Of a stretch of DNA of 64,000 nucleotides, positions 41,496 to 53,065 are shown one piece after another; positions within the stretch are counted from its first letter, which is position 1; each line of letters starts with the position of its first letter. The translations under genes and the position numbers were made by a program. The notes under the pieces are model-generated. The model was not told the origin of the DNA. It saw only the letters and a list, made by a program, of their open reading frames with translations, and did not search any database. The DNA comes from Ceratorhiza oryzae-sativae (taxonomy: Eukaryota; Basidiomycota; Agaricomycetes; Cantharellales; Ceratobasidiaceae): assembly GCA_030998015.1 (NCBI GenBank), contig JARWMV010000055.1, positions 36,817 to 100,816 of the forward strand. Direction: 5' to 3'.

Positions 41496-44400
41496 ATGCA
41501 CCATACCGACGAAATTTCCGGTGTTTTCACCAATGACAAGTTAAAACCTGCTGGTCTAGCAACTTTGCTTAAGTATCGAGTTCTCATTTGCTTGACCTGC
41601 AAAAAAGATGACTACTGCACTATACACCCCGAAATGGCTGCTCATCATGTCCGTGTGCATCACAATCCCCTCAAGGACCCGTCTATCGAACATACAGCTG
41701 CCAGCGTCATGGTTGAATTCGATTTACCAAAGTTCCCTGATCCCCCTACGGAAGTCGTGGCTCCGTTTCCCTTCTTAAAACTCTGGAGACGCGAGCCCAA
41801 ATGGGATATGCATACCTGCAATGACTGTCCCGGGACACGGAGGTTTGGTTGGTGCCATAAATCTGGGAAAACAAGACACTACACTCGGTTCCACAAGGAC
41901 ATAGAGACAAGGAATCGTAAAGCTTGAAAAGCTGTGAATACTCTACAACGCTGGTACGCGGAAGACACTTATCGGCTGTAATTCGAGGTCGACGAGAATC
42001 TGTCTGTTGCTTCAGCTGATTCTACCGGTGACGCGGCGAGTAAGCGCAAAGCAGCAGCCCAGGCGTATTTCATGTTGATAACTATACGATATATATATAT
42101 ATATATATGTATATCACGCTAAATGCGCTGTGCGCAGTGTGCTTAAGACGAGTAAAACAATGATATATTCAAGTATGCGGATGACTACCTAGGGAGCGAA
42201 ACAGAGCTCCTTATATACACGAAAAGAGGCGTTCTAGCACATCCTAGAACGTTACAGTAAGTACGAGATTCGTACTACACGAGTCATGCGATTGCTAGTT
42301 CATTCTGGCATATTCGATATGTATTTATGTATTTATATATATTTGTATTCTACATTTCAATGCGGACAAGGGGTCAGAAGTGCTGAATGCCATGCGGGCA
42401 CCTGAAACAAAGGACACCCACCCGTGTATGGCAGAACAGGGATGGGAGATCCTCTTTGACAGCAAGGATCCGACCAACCTGGTGGAACTTGTTGATTTAC
42501 CTGAAGATCCTGCCGACCCTCTGTTCCGACTGCGCGAACTCTCCGGCAATATCTTTGCCGAGATTGATAGCTTGCTTATCACCATTAACCCTAAATTTCT
42601 TGAGTTGGCTGTTGACGCTGGTCCAAACGGTTCTCGTGCAACGCCATTTGGTCCAGTAGGGAAATCTGCTAAACGGAGGTACGCTCGGATGATGGCTCGA
42701 TTTGCAACTCCTGTTATTCGAGCATCTGAAAAGGACCGGGATCACGGCTGGGAGCCAAAGGATTATATTCCATTCCTCACTCCGCTTCAGCTCGCCATTG
42801 CGAAGAAGCTGTCAGCTTCACTTCATCAGAAACGCATTCGCTCTGCTGAACTAAAACCCATCCTTCGATCCCTCCTCGCGTCGTGCTTTGTCCCAGGTGG
42901 CGGCGAACCAGAAGCTTGCGAATACATTCGCACAGACAAGTATCGCGAATTCGTTTATACATTCTGTGCCATGCCTAGCGTGAATCGAAATGGAACATTC
43001 AAAAATGCTGAGCGGATAGTCCCAGTAACATCAGCGCTCCAGTATATTATTCGTGCGACGGTACTTCAAGAGGTTGTGGATCGGGCGGAGGAGTTTGGAG
43101 GTACCTTAAAGTGAGATAATTTTGTTTTGCTTTGATAACATTATGGCTGATTCTGCATGTAGAGCTTTCGACAAACTGTCCTATTTCTTAGACCGCAATC
43201 GCGCTACGCCTTTGGGGTGCCTAAAAACACTCCGAAAGCGAATGATACATCACGAATCAATGGCACGAAAAATTGGCAAGCTACACTGGACTGGCAATAA
43301 GTCCGACCACTGCCATCTGAACGGGAAGGAAGTTTCAATGGCATCGGTGAAACAGATGGCAAACGGTAGCATCGACGATGTCAAAGAGCTGCTGGACAAG
43401 GTTCTCTGTGGGCTATCATTGGAGGATCTGAAAGCTGAACTGCCAGACGACATGGAACTCTATGATCTCTTAACCAACACAACTAGTTGATATTCTTTCG
43501 TCAAGGACGCCCGGAACAACATCTTAACGGACCTTGCACGAAAGCTTGAGCTAGCCTTTGTAATGGGAGATAGGCTTAACGAACAGTTTTGGGATGGAGA
43601 GACTGTTGACGAAGCTGACCGGCCAGTTTGGGATGACACAGCACGAAAGGAGTGGCTGCGAGACGTTGGGGAGTTATCTTTCCGACTGGCCACAGCCATG
43701 CATGTTTGGGGTGGACAGCCAGGCCATGGTACCGAGTACCATTTCCTTCGTTATTGTAACCCTCTTCTCTCTGGAAGCCGGCGCCGAAACCTTTTCTGCT
43801 TTGACGGGCGGGTAATTTACATCCTGTGGTACAACAAAACCACCCGAGTAACTGGATGTGACCGTATGGCTGTGCATGCCCTACCTGACAGTCTCACTCG
43901 CCTTGCCATCATCATAATCTCAGTGATCCTTCCACTTGCCGCTCGCTGGACTGGGGAATTATTTGGTGATGAAGCTCGTGAGCGACAGGAAACACACCTT
44001 TTTTGCCGTGCCGGAGAGGTCTTAACACCAGCAAAGCTCAGTCACTTGCTGGGTAATTTGACAACCAAATACCTTGGGGTAAAGTTAGGGCTCCGCGGTT
44101 TCAGACATCTTATCATTGAGATACAACGGGAGCATCTAACTCTGCCGGATACCACAGCCCCCACAGACAACATATTCAACAAGCAAGCTGGGCATACCAA
44201 TGGTGTTTCAAATCGAGATTATGCACGTCTAACAGATGAAAAAGCTTTGTCAGGTAGTCGTTTGTTCAAGACGTTTATAGAAGCTAGTGTGATGCTACAT
44301 GATTGGCTTAATGGTCATGACGAAAAGCTTTCTAGGTGTCTGTATATAGTGGCAATTTGGTTTATAGCTAACTTGTTGAAGGTCTTGGACAAAGGGGAAA

Positions 44401-44678
44401 CGCAGTCATGCCGAGGCTGAATCTGGCATGGAGGGCCAGGATAGTGCTAGAAAGCGCTTGCGTCGCAATGTAGTTGCTGGCTTTCTTGCGCAAAGCAGCT
44501 TGTGAGCCACTCCTGATAGCAGCTTTATGCAAATACTCATTGAAAATACATTTGTAGAAGTGATGCTATAGTGGATGGTAATGTGTGGGAGTCGGAAGAC
44601 AAGCTCACTGACTGCAATGAAGATGAGGATGAAGAGGATGGATATTCTGATGATGGATCACAAACTGGTTCAGATTAG
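41496..44678 (+). pseudogene. OrsD-like (DUF3505) zinc-finger protein with recombinase-like C-terminal region, disrupted
   Basis: The N-terminal finger YRVLICLTCKKDDYCTIHPEMAAHH (split here as CLTC and HVRVHH, about 41577-41670) fits the DUF3505/OrsD pattern, and a second finger-like CNDC...H...H follows. The frame passes stops at 41925 and 41980, is cut by the solo LTR at 42073-42354, and then runs from 42360 through an intron (43111-43162). A TGA at 43488 follows, and the frame goes on to 44420. The later part (GHGTEYHFLRYCNP, NLFCFDGRVIYILWYNKT, LRGFRHLIIEIQRE, QAGHTNGVSNRDYA) resembles the N-terminal half of large fungal telomere-linked RecQ-helicase ORFs and has tyrosine-recombinase-like His/Arg/Tyr spacing. 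The acidic tail ends at 44678. No helicase domain is present. Function unknown. Confidence 0.55.
42073..42354 (+). repeat. 282-bp solo LTR inside the OrsD-like gene
   Basis: Begins TGTTGATAAC, ends TTCTACA (TG...CA). Perfect target duplication TTTCA at 42068-42072 and 42355-42359. Ignoring the LTR and one TTTCA gives an uninterrupted reading frame across the site. It contains an (AT)n run (42089-42108) and a CGTTCTAG/CTAGAACG hairpin. The TGTTGA...TCTACA ends resemble copia LTRs, but no pol is present to confirm this. Confidence 0.85.
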
Positions 44679-45851
44679 TGCAAAAGATGGCATGCATGTA
44701 TGACCTTGCAAAATTCTATATATTTCATCCATAGTTTACAGAGTGGTTTCCCATTTATTTCCTTCAGGCAAACTCCTTTTGGTGATTCAGGCGAGCCACT
44801 GCACTAACCGCGTTTAATCAAAATGCATTGCTATATGTCCAAGTGAAGCATTAAGATATATGGTGGTCCACATGGGAGTGAAACCGAGTGAAATTGGCGG
44901 AAATCAGTCTACTGCGGAGGAAGACACATTAGCGCAGCTGCTTGCTGGAAGTGCTAGTGTGCTGCGACTTTTCGGGACACTGGGGAGAGTCTCACACAGG
45001 GAGGTAACTTGTGGCTAAGATACAAATTGTACTTAGCTCAACTACAAAGGTAGAGAACTGGTGTATATACTATACCTAAGATACAAATCATACTACAGAG
45101 TACAGTGTGAATAGAATACATGAGAAAAGAAAGAAAATATGATACCTTAGCTTAACTATGAAGGTAGAGAACTAAGGAAGGAGAAAGGGGGTTCCTGCAA
45201 ACTTGTGCATGATATCAGAGAGGGGGGATACAAAACAGAAACAAATATGCACATACATACATGCATATGATTGTAAATTCAACAGAGAGCAATGCCACAG
45301 CAGAAGCAGTAAGTGAGATATACGTCTGAGAATGGATCCAAACTTTGAGGGGGGTGGCAAGCCCAGAGTGCCCTGTGCTGTGCATGTTGATAAGGAGAGA
45401 AGACTGGCACTTGCAGGGTACAAATGAGGATAACATGTTCCTTGTTGATCAGGAAACAGAAGAGCTGTGTGCTGATATCTGTCAAATATGGTCATATATA
45501 TAGAACACAGTAAATGCACTTGGAGCATTGCATATAACACCAGTGTAACTTAGTACAGTGACACATGTGAATTGCTTACTGCTGAGGCAGTTTGCATTCT
45601 GTATAGATGCAATTGAAGACATTCTAGTATGTTGTAGAGCTTTAGAGTATGCATGCAAATCTTACTTGACAAGCAATTCAATTCCAGGGAGTTCTGTTAA
45701 GTTCAATATAGATATATTTGAATGTGAATTCTAAGCTGTGCAGGAAGAAATGTAAACAGTGTCATGTTACAGACAAGGTGATTGGATGCTAGTATGTACA
45801 GCAGGTGTGCACACTGGAAAGACTTATAGGCAGTTGCTCAATCAGACAATC
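44679..45851. other. AT-rich unassigned region
   Basis: About 1.2 kb, CpG-poor after 45000. A diverged direct repeat (TTAGCTCAACTACAAAGG near 45032; TTAGCTTAACTATGAAGG near 45147) is visible. No convincing gene. Confidence 0.35.
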
Positions 45852-47153
45852 TGTTATGGATCACTAACATTTTCTATTATTTAAGTCTGCTCTGCCAACA
45901 AGCGATGCCTCTGTAATTAAATTGTGAAATACTCAAATTTGTATGCGCTCTGAATTGTACTATTTTCTGTTTCATTAAATAGTACGAAATTCCCGCTCTC
46001 CAACGCATATATTATTAAGTTTTTACGATAAGATCTCAGAGAGATACAGAGGTTGCGATATTTCCTCTTATCAGGAGATATTGATTACAACATCGCACCG
46101 CTCATATCTCGGCAACCGCTTACGCTATCAAAGCGATCTTGTGCTCTATCGATAGCCAATCTTCGGCGGTATCTGCTGCCCGAAGATCGTCGCGATCCAC
46201 TGGATCCTCGCGCCGGAATGGCCCGAAGATCATTAGAATCTTACTGGACCATCAATCAAGATCTAATGACTCCAGTGAGTCAGGAGAGCTTCCCAAATTG
46301 ATCCAGAAGCTTCTCTGACACACTTTATGACTCACTGAGATGTAGCCTCCATTCATTACATGTATATACTATGATAATATGATCTACAAGCCAATAGCAG
46401 GTCTCAGATGCATCAATGCCTTCGATCCACACCCTGTCTTTACTCTTTTATCCTATACTGGGCTAGGGTGTACCCCAAGTATAGCAGTACCCTCTTTTGA
46501 TGATCGCACTGGCATGCATGTATCTATTTGGCTCTGGAATGCCCTCCTCAGGGTATAAAAGGACCTCCTCTGAGGCCCTTCCAGACCACCTCCCTTCCTA
46601 CTCAACCCAGACGGTTATTGGTTTCTTTTCTCTTTCTATTTCTCTTGTCTGTGTGTGATTTCTTATATAACTAGTACTGAGGAATAAAGTACCATATTAG
46701 TTATATACTGTCTGAGTCATTGTATCTTATATACAGAGATATATAAGGATACAATATTGCCTGATTGAGCGTGACATTAAGTACCAGCTATTAGAGGAAA
46801 TCTAAGTACCTGTAGCTGAGGAAGTACACGCATTAGGCAGCCCACCATCTATCCTATAAGCTATCGCTTAAGTCTAGTATTAAGATTAGTATCAGTTAGT
46901 CCAAGCGACTAGGGCTGAACTACATTTAAGATATCTAAGGGAACCTGACCATAGTAGTCTTGCTCTTTATACCTATAAATTAGTCAGTTTACACTGTGAA
47001 AGATTAAGACTACCTTGAGTGTTACTTGATCGCATTGCAACTATTTTGAGCCTTCTTACTCTAGTCTAAGAAGTATTGAGTACGATTAGTGTATACTAAC
47101 ATATCTACATTTGCTTAAGCTCTAGATATTCAAGTGTACCCTGACCCGTAACA
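45852..47153 (+). repeat. 1.3-kb solo LTR, copy 2 (plus)
   Basis: TGTTATGGATC to CCCGTAACA. It matches copy 1 (24211-25523) in reverse complement. TATAAAA at 46554-46560 and AATAAA at 46683-46688 give orientation. Flanks CAATC and GTTAC do not form a target duplication, so the ends were rearranged or it is one side of a recombined pair. It keeps more CpGs than copy 1. Confidence 0.85.
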
Positions 47154-47182
47154 GTTACAATTCTTTCAAGCTGTGATGGGTT

Positions 47183-49102
47183 TCATGCTATGAAGCAGTT
47201 GACAACTTGGCAATGAATATTGTTGACACCAAACTCAGAGTGCTCAGCAAACCATTTCAGTTTGTGGTCAGGGCACATGACTAGGTAGGAGAAGAACAAA
47301 CTAAATATCAATGAACAAGATGGTGTATTTAGATTATACCTACCAACAGCAATCAAGTAGATGTCCAACTGTTCTAGGATCACACCCATGTACTTATCCC
47401 AGATGAGTAAAGCAGCTTGGGCTGCCACCCAGGTGATGGGATGCAGACCTTGGTGTAGAATGTTGTTGCATACATTGTAAAGCCAAGAACAAAGGGTAAG
47501 CATGATAGGAATAACTTCATGTATAAGAGGAACCTCTTTCTGGGAGAAGAGGTTTGTTGGCTCCTTGAATATCTACAAATATGAGTGATAAGCTTGTGCA
47601 TATAGACACCAATTCAAAGTGCATACTGCTAATGCTTGACAAAGCTTGTGAGCTAGGTCCCATTGCTCAGAGGTGAGAGCATACTGCCAAACCTTCAGCT
47701 CTGAATTATTTGTTAACAGCTGAACTTGAGTCTTGAAATGTAGGTGGCTTTTTAAAGCCATGTGATCAGTGTTCCAACAGGTTGCTATCTGTCAAGCAAG
47801 AACCTTGGCATTGCCCTTAACACTAACACTTGGGTCACTCTCCACCAGCTGCTCAAACTCGACCATGGGTGGTGTTGAATTGTGCACATGTTGTGCAAGC
47901 CCAGCCACCTGCACATGATAATGCTTGGTCAGGCGATTATATTCAAGTAGAGCAGATTGGATCACCTTTGTCATGATATGGCAAGCACAAGAAAGTTCAT
48001 TGCTGCTGAGGTGCATGCCTGAGGCTGCCATAACTTGTAGTACTTGTGTGCCAACCCTCTCATGGCCTAGACCATGACCACGATTTTATTACAAATTTCA
48101 ATCATTTTATTTATCACACATTTCTTTGTATTTTTGGACAAGTCCGTCTATTCAGATATATGCAGTTTATTTACCTTGATGTCATGTGACCTTGTTGATT
48201 GTTGACTCAATGTTTGGTCTTGCCAGAAGGTTCTGTAGTGATGTGGCATAGTTACTTCTTATTGGTCCTGGTATTTGATATGTACTGCCTTGGCCATGAA
48301 TATGTAAAGGGAGAGTCTGAGAGCCTTAAGCCTCAGAACTCAACCTCCTGTTCTACCCTCTTTGTTGTCTACCCTCTAGGCCACCAAGCCAGAGGTCCCT
48401 TGCCCAGCTATCTTCATAGCAAGTGCACCCTTACTCTACCCTGTGTCTCATCACACCAAACCCCTTGCTCACTGTGCATTCTACCCTAGATGTTGCAGTT
48501 TGACCTCCAGCTGTTATAGCCCATAGGTCCGCCATTGCCTCATCAGTGTTTGGCCTTAATTGTGACAGTGTGGCCTTTACAAACCCCTTTAATAACTCCA
48601 TTGTTGTGTTCAAGTTTGTCTGGGTCAACTTCTTCTATGGAATTGTCAGGTTCTTAATTGGGGTCATTAGTATTGGGCACTGTAGTGTTTTGACCTGAAC
48701 TTGATCCTCCAGCTTTAGAGCAACATGTTGTAAATAGTGACATAAATGCCTAGGAGTAAAGAAAGCATTAGGTTATTCATGCAAAACCAGTGAAAGAATT
48801 ATCCCTTGGCCATAAGATTGAGAATATGGGTGAAGCAGTGGGTACAAGCATTTGATCCCCCAAACAAAGGCACTAAATTGTGAAGATGCACAGAAAGTGT
48901 ATCATTATTGCCAGCATTATCAGTGCAAATAGAGAGGGTCTTCTTGTATAAGCAACCTATTACTACATGTATAGAATAAAATCAACCTACTTTTTTCTTC
49001 AATGCCAAAGCATTTGAGGCAGTCTTATACATGCTTCACCAAGTAGTTGCCAGTATGTGCTTCAGTCAGCCTAAAGCAAGTGTGAGTACTAAGGATATGA
49101 CT
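47183..49102 (-). pseudogene. hAT transposase, C-terminal part
   Basis: On the minus strand, after an acceptor TTGCTTTAG (about 49070), the frame reads LTEAHTGNYLVKHV, then (with a stop) CLKCFGIEEK, intron, LSICTDNAGNNDTLS and CTHCFTHILNLMAK (48930-48800). This is the hAT DDE core around the second catalytic Asp. Further on are broken pieces (48628-48431, 48031-47792, 47761-47573), YMGVILEQLDIYLIAV, an intron and PDHKLKWFAEHSEF (47503-47183). Many stops. It continues the N-terminal part at 57246-58132; the LINE sits in the intron between them. The C-terminal dimerisation domain is not visible before the LTR at 47153. Confidence 0.8.
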
Positions 49103-50054
49103 GAAGTATCTTTGGCAGGAGGATGACCACCAGCCTGAATTTGCAATTATGGCTTGCACCTCAGCTGAAAATCTCATTCTCTTTTCTAAGCTTTTTCCTC
49201 TATTCTTGTTATACACTTTCCTACTTGTCTATGCACTAGAAGACTTTGGCATACTGTACAAATTTCCTGGGAATTTTCTGTGCCCCCCTGGAGCTGTGAA
49301 CAATGAATATGTGAGGAGCACCCTTGTGCTCAACCTCAGGCCTGGCAGCCACATGACAACCTGCCAGTAACTTGAAACCAAAGGGAAGAAGAAAAACCAC
49401 CATTGATATAAATGTAGCTCCAGAAACAATTGAGTATGAAGAACTGCTGATGGTCACCCCAACACATCCAATGCAGATTGCACCAGAAAACAACAGAACC
49501 TTCCTAGACAACAAAGAGATCCTAAAACTTGACAAACAACCAACCCTAGACAATATCTTGTGCACTCTTGATGGACTAGCCACAAACTTGGACCTGAAGG
49601 AGAAGGAAATACAAGCAGGGATTATTTCCCTCACAAGAATATGTAAGAGCAACCTCATGCTCATACTGACTCCATTAGTAGCAGCAGAAACAACAAATGC
49701 ACTATGCAATCACATCAGGTTGTTAAGAGAAGACAAGGCCAAGAGAACCAAGGAAATGCATAAGTTGCTGGAGGAGAAAAAATCTGACCTAGAGAAAGAG
49801 AGGTTGAGCCTCACCAAAGAATGAAGCTGGCTGTTAGTGCCAATGAAAGAAATGAAGAGTGAGTTGGAAAAACTAGGTACCAAAACCACACAATTATCCA
49901 AGAAAATTGAGTTGTCCACAAAAGCTATGGAGCAGGCCACAGATGAACTGCACATCAGCAGCTATATGGAAAATCCAGGGATGAGACCAGGAGAGAGGCC
50001 ACACAACACATAGAACAGCAGTGCAACATGGGGAGGTTGGGGTATGGGCACAGG

Positions 50055-50744
50055 TGTTGCAACCTCTGAAAGTGGTTGTTGGATTTGCTTTACAAGTGGC
50101 TAATGCCTCTGATGGGTCTGGACTATGTCTGGACTACTGCTGATGCATGGCTTGTCTTGGCTTGATGCCTTGTGTGTGTCTACTGTTTTGTGGCTTGACA
50201 CCATCTGCACTTATGTGCTCATGGCTGATGGACACCTGTTGCTGAATAAGCAACTGTGGACAGCAGCTAAGTCAGATGCTCAGTGCTGGGGCTTGCAACA
50301 TGGTCTTGACTCAAGACCCTTCTAGCTGTTACTTAAGCTAATAAGTCAGCTAGGGACTGTTCTTCACACTGGATGCTTTAGAGGGGAATTGATGAGGTAG
50401 AGCAAGCTGGGGTAGACTGGCTTGCTCTCCTTGCTTTTATACTATTCTAACCAAGGGAGTGACTAAGTGTACATGCAGGATGAGTAAGAATGAATGGCAG
50501 TAATCAGTCAGCCAGTTACTAATAATAGTATGTCCATCAGTCAGCAAGTAACTAATAATAGTAGCATGAGCTAGGTGAATGGCAGTGATCAGTAAGCAAG
50601 TGACTAATAATAGGACAAGGATCAGTAAGCAGGTGGAGGTGCCTACTTATGAAGTGGAGGTGGTCAAGCCATGAGACAAAGGTGGAAAACAAAGGAAGAG
50701 AAAATGATGGTTAGCCACAAGACCTTTGATTGTGGCTCATGACA
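50055..50744 (-). repeat. Solo LTR (690 bp) in LINE ORF1
   Basis: Plus-strand ends TGTTGCAACC and CATGACA. Perfect target duplication ACAGG at 50050-50054 and 50745-50749; ignoring the LTR keeps the ORF1 frame open. It is distantly like the C-family LTR on the minus strand, with GAGCAAGC...GCTTGCTC around 50400-50430 next to TTTTATA, the counterpart of the C self-primer hairpin. It contains AACTAATAATAGTA-type repeats at 50513-50610. Confidence 0.82.
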
Positions 50745-51497
50745 ACAGGTATGTCATGGGGCAGAAACATGACAAATCCAAGCTGGGCACCCAGCACACA
50801 GGCAGGTGGGGATACAGGCTTGGCTACACTAACAGATATGGACAAGGACAGGGTCACACAGGAGAAAGAAGAACTAGAGAAAGTCAAGGTGTCTGAGAAT
50901 AAGAGGGACCAACAACTCCTACTGGATGCAGAGGAACAAGACAGCAAGAAGAGCACAGAAGGCCTCTTGGCAGTGAATATTGAGGATGAAATCAACACAG
51001 TGCTCACAAAACTACAGGAAGACACAACTCTTGAAAACTGTCTGACAGAACCTACAGTGTGCCTTAGAGTAATTTGTCAACCCAAAGGTGGCATCCTAGT
51101 GTTGTTCAATTCTAGAAAGGCCACAGAATTTGTGGCACAACCAGAGGTCTTCAAAGTTTTCAATTCTCACCTTTCCTTCCTGCTCAAAGTTGTTCAATGC
51201 TTATATAAAATTGTTGTTAAGCAAGTCCCAGTGGAAACTGAACTAAACGATGAGACAGCAAGAGAGATGGAGGTGATCAATAACCTAGTGAACAGGGAGA
51301 TAGTCAACATGAGATGGATGAAACTGGTCCAAAGGCAAGCACAAACCCAAAGACATGCCCATGTTCTCTTAGAATTACAAACCAAGACAGGAGCTAATGA
51401 TTTTATAAGTACCAAGAGAATTGTAGGAGGAAGAGTGTGTGACTCATCAAAATACCTCACAGAGGTGTTCTGGTGCTTCAGATGCCAGAAACCCAGA

Positions 51498-52273
51498 TGT
51501 CGTGACCCTCTGGAGGCTCCCTTGTGGAGCACTTAAGTAGTGGCTGCGTTGACGGTTTGGTGCTATGCGGTATGTATTGAGTGTTCTAGTTACAGTGTTT
51601 GCTATGGTCTATGGTGGTTGACGAGATAAAGCAAGCTGAGGTGTCCAGTCTTGCTTTATCCTCCTTATATACCTGTGGCTGCGGTGGCTGCGGACGTATT
51701 ATCTAAGCACACTCCGCAGTAGGTGTAGGTTATGTATAGTACTATGGGTTAGGTAATTGTTTGTCTTAAGTTTGTGCGGCTCCGAATCTTATAGAGCCGC
51801 GCAAGGTCCGAGGGTCATGTGACCTTTTGGACTTAAGCACCCGGCGCTTAATCGCTGAATAAGCGCCGAGGTCACGTGACAACTCGCTCCTCGCTCCAGG
51901 TAACATGGGAGAGAAACGCTGGAGCGAGTTCAGGGTAACCACCGGCGCTTAATCATTGGTAAGCGCCGAGATCACGTGACAACTCGCTCCTCGCTCCAGG
52001 TAACATGGGAGAGAAACGCTGGAGCGAGTTCAGGGTAACCACCGGCGCTTAATCGCTGGATAAGCGCCGAGATCACGTGACAACTCGCTCCTCGCTCCAG
52101 GTAACATGGGAGAGAAACGCTGGAGCGAGTTCAGGGTAACCACCGGCGCTTAATCGTTAGGTAAGCGCCGAGATCACGTGACCTTGTTTATGGTTTGTTC
52201 CGCTTCGGGAAAAATGCCATAAATCTGTACAATATTCGGTTGTTAGGTTATGTCTGCTAGGCGGGTCATAACA
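51498..52273 (-). repeat. Solo LTR of C family (776 bp) with internal tandem expansion
   Basis: Plus-strand ends TGTCGTGACCC and GGTCATAACA are the reverse complement of the C LTR ends. Perfect target duplication CCAGA at 51493-51497 and 52274-52278. It is 220 bp longer than the C LTRs because of a tandem repeat, and it is CpG-rich where the C LTRs have TpG/CpA. Confidence 0.93.
51841..52180 (+). repeat. 100-101-bp tandem repeat, three full copies plus a partial
   Basis: Copies start at 51841, 51942, 52042 and 52143. Each unit has a CCGGCGCTTA..TAAGCGCCG hairpin, a CACGTGAC box and an ACTCGCTCC...GGAGCGAGT inverted pair. Element C LTRs have about one unit. Confidence 0.9.
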
Positions 52274-53065
52274 CCAGACACAGGAAGCAAGACTGCAAGA
52301 ACCCAACTCCCATGTGTGGATCATGCACTGGTCCACACATGTCAGATCAATGCAACAATCTGGGGGTATACTGGTGCACTGTCTGCACAGATGGCCTGAA
52401 TTGAGACACAGGAAAAAGGCCATCCAGCATACAATCAAAACTGCCTGAACTTTGTGCAATGCAATGCTCAACAGTCTAAACATATCCCAGACAGGCTTTT
52501 CACATACTATGTCACTGAAGAAGAGTGGACCTGGGAGCTCCTATCACAGTGTGTAAGGAACACTTACACTCCTTGCCCTACCTTAGGAAGTGTACAAATT
52601 CAAGACAAAACAAACACCACAACAACAAGGCTGTTGTCTCCCCCAAGAGCATATACACCAAGTAGACCCACCAAGGAACCACAGACAAACAGGGAGGTCA
52701 ACACAGATTTGAGGGCCCCTCCAGGGTAGGCTGACCCATGTCTCACCTGATGGCTGATATACTGGTGCAAACTACACCTCAATCTTCATCCCAATCCCTG
52801 TCTTGTTCATCCTCAAGATCTTTCTCTTGACTTGGTTCCAGGTCCCAAGCCACCTCAATAGCCACACCAGACAACCTGGACAGGACCATTGTAGCCCCAA
52901 GCCCTGTATGCCCACTTAGGCAGCTGACCCTTTTCCAATCTAGTACCCCACCTCTTACTGTTCCACATGCCCAATCCCTCTTGCCTTTTGTGCAAGGAAG
53001 GACTCCATCTCCTGCACTGACAACCCAGATTTCTATGTCACAACCCACCTTCCCTGCATCCTGCC

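Larger units (their letters stand above)
49372..52729 (+). pseudogene. LINE ORF1 (gag-like), interrupted by two solo LTRs
   Basis: The frame at 49372-49824 (acidic, coiled-coil-like: DLKEKEIQAG, LLEEKKSDLEKE) stops at TGA 49822. It then reads on to 50054, resumes after the first LTR at about 50750 and runs to 51492. It resumes after the second LTR at 52274. The zinc-finger part spans the second LTR: CFRCQKP before it, then CGSCTGPHMSDQC and YWCTVC after it (52274-52400), i.e. CCHC knuckles. It ends with FTYYVTEEEWTWEL (about 52500), typical of Tad-type ORF1. The start codon is unclear; TTG at 49372 follows a stop. The product would bind LINE RNA. Confidence 0.75.

Noticed and set aside
50034..50754. 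Insertion bounded by CATGGGG direct repeats
   Set aside because: A shifted pair of boundaries (ACAGG, TG...CA at 50055-50744) gives proper LTR ends and also keeps the reading frame, so CATGGGG is coincidental.
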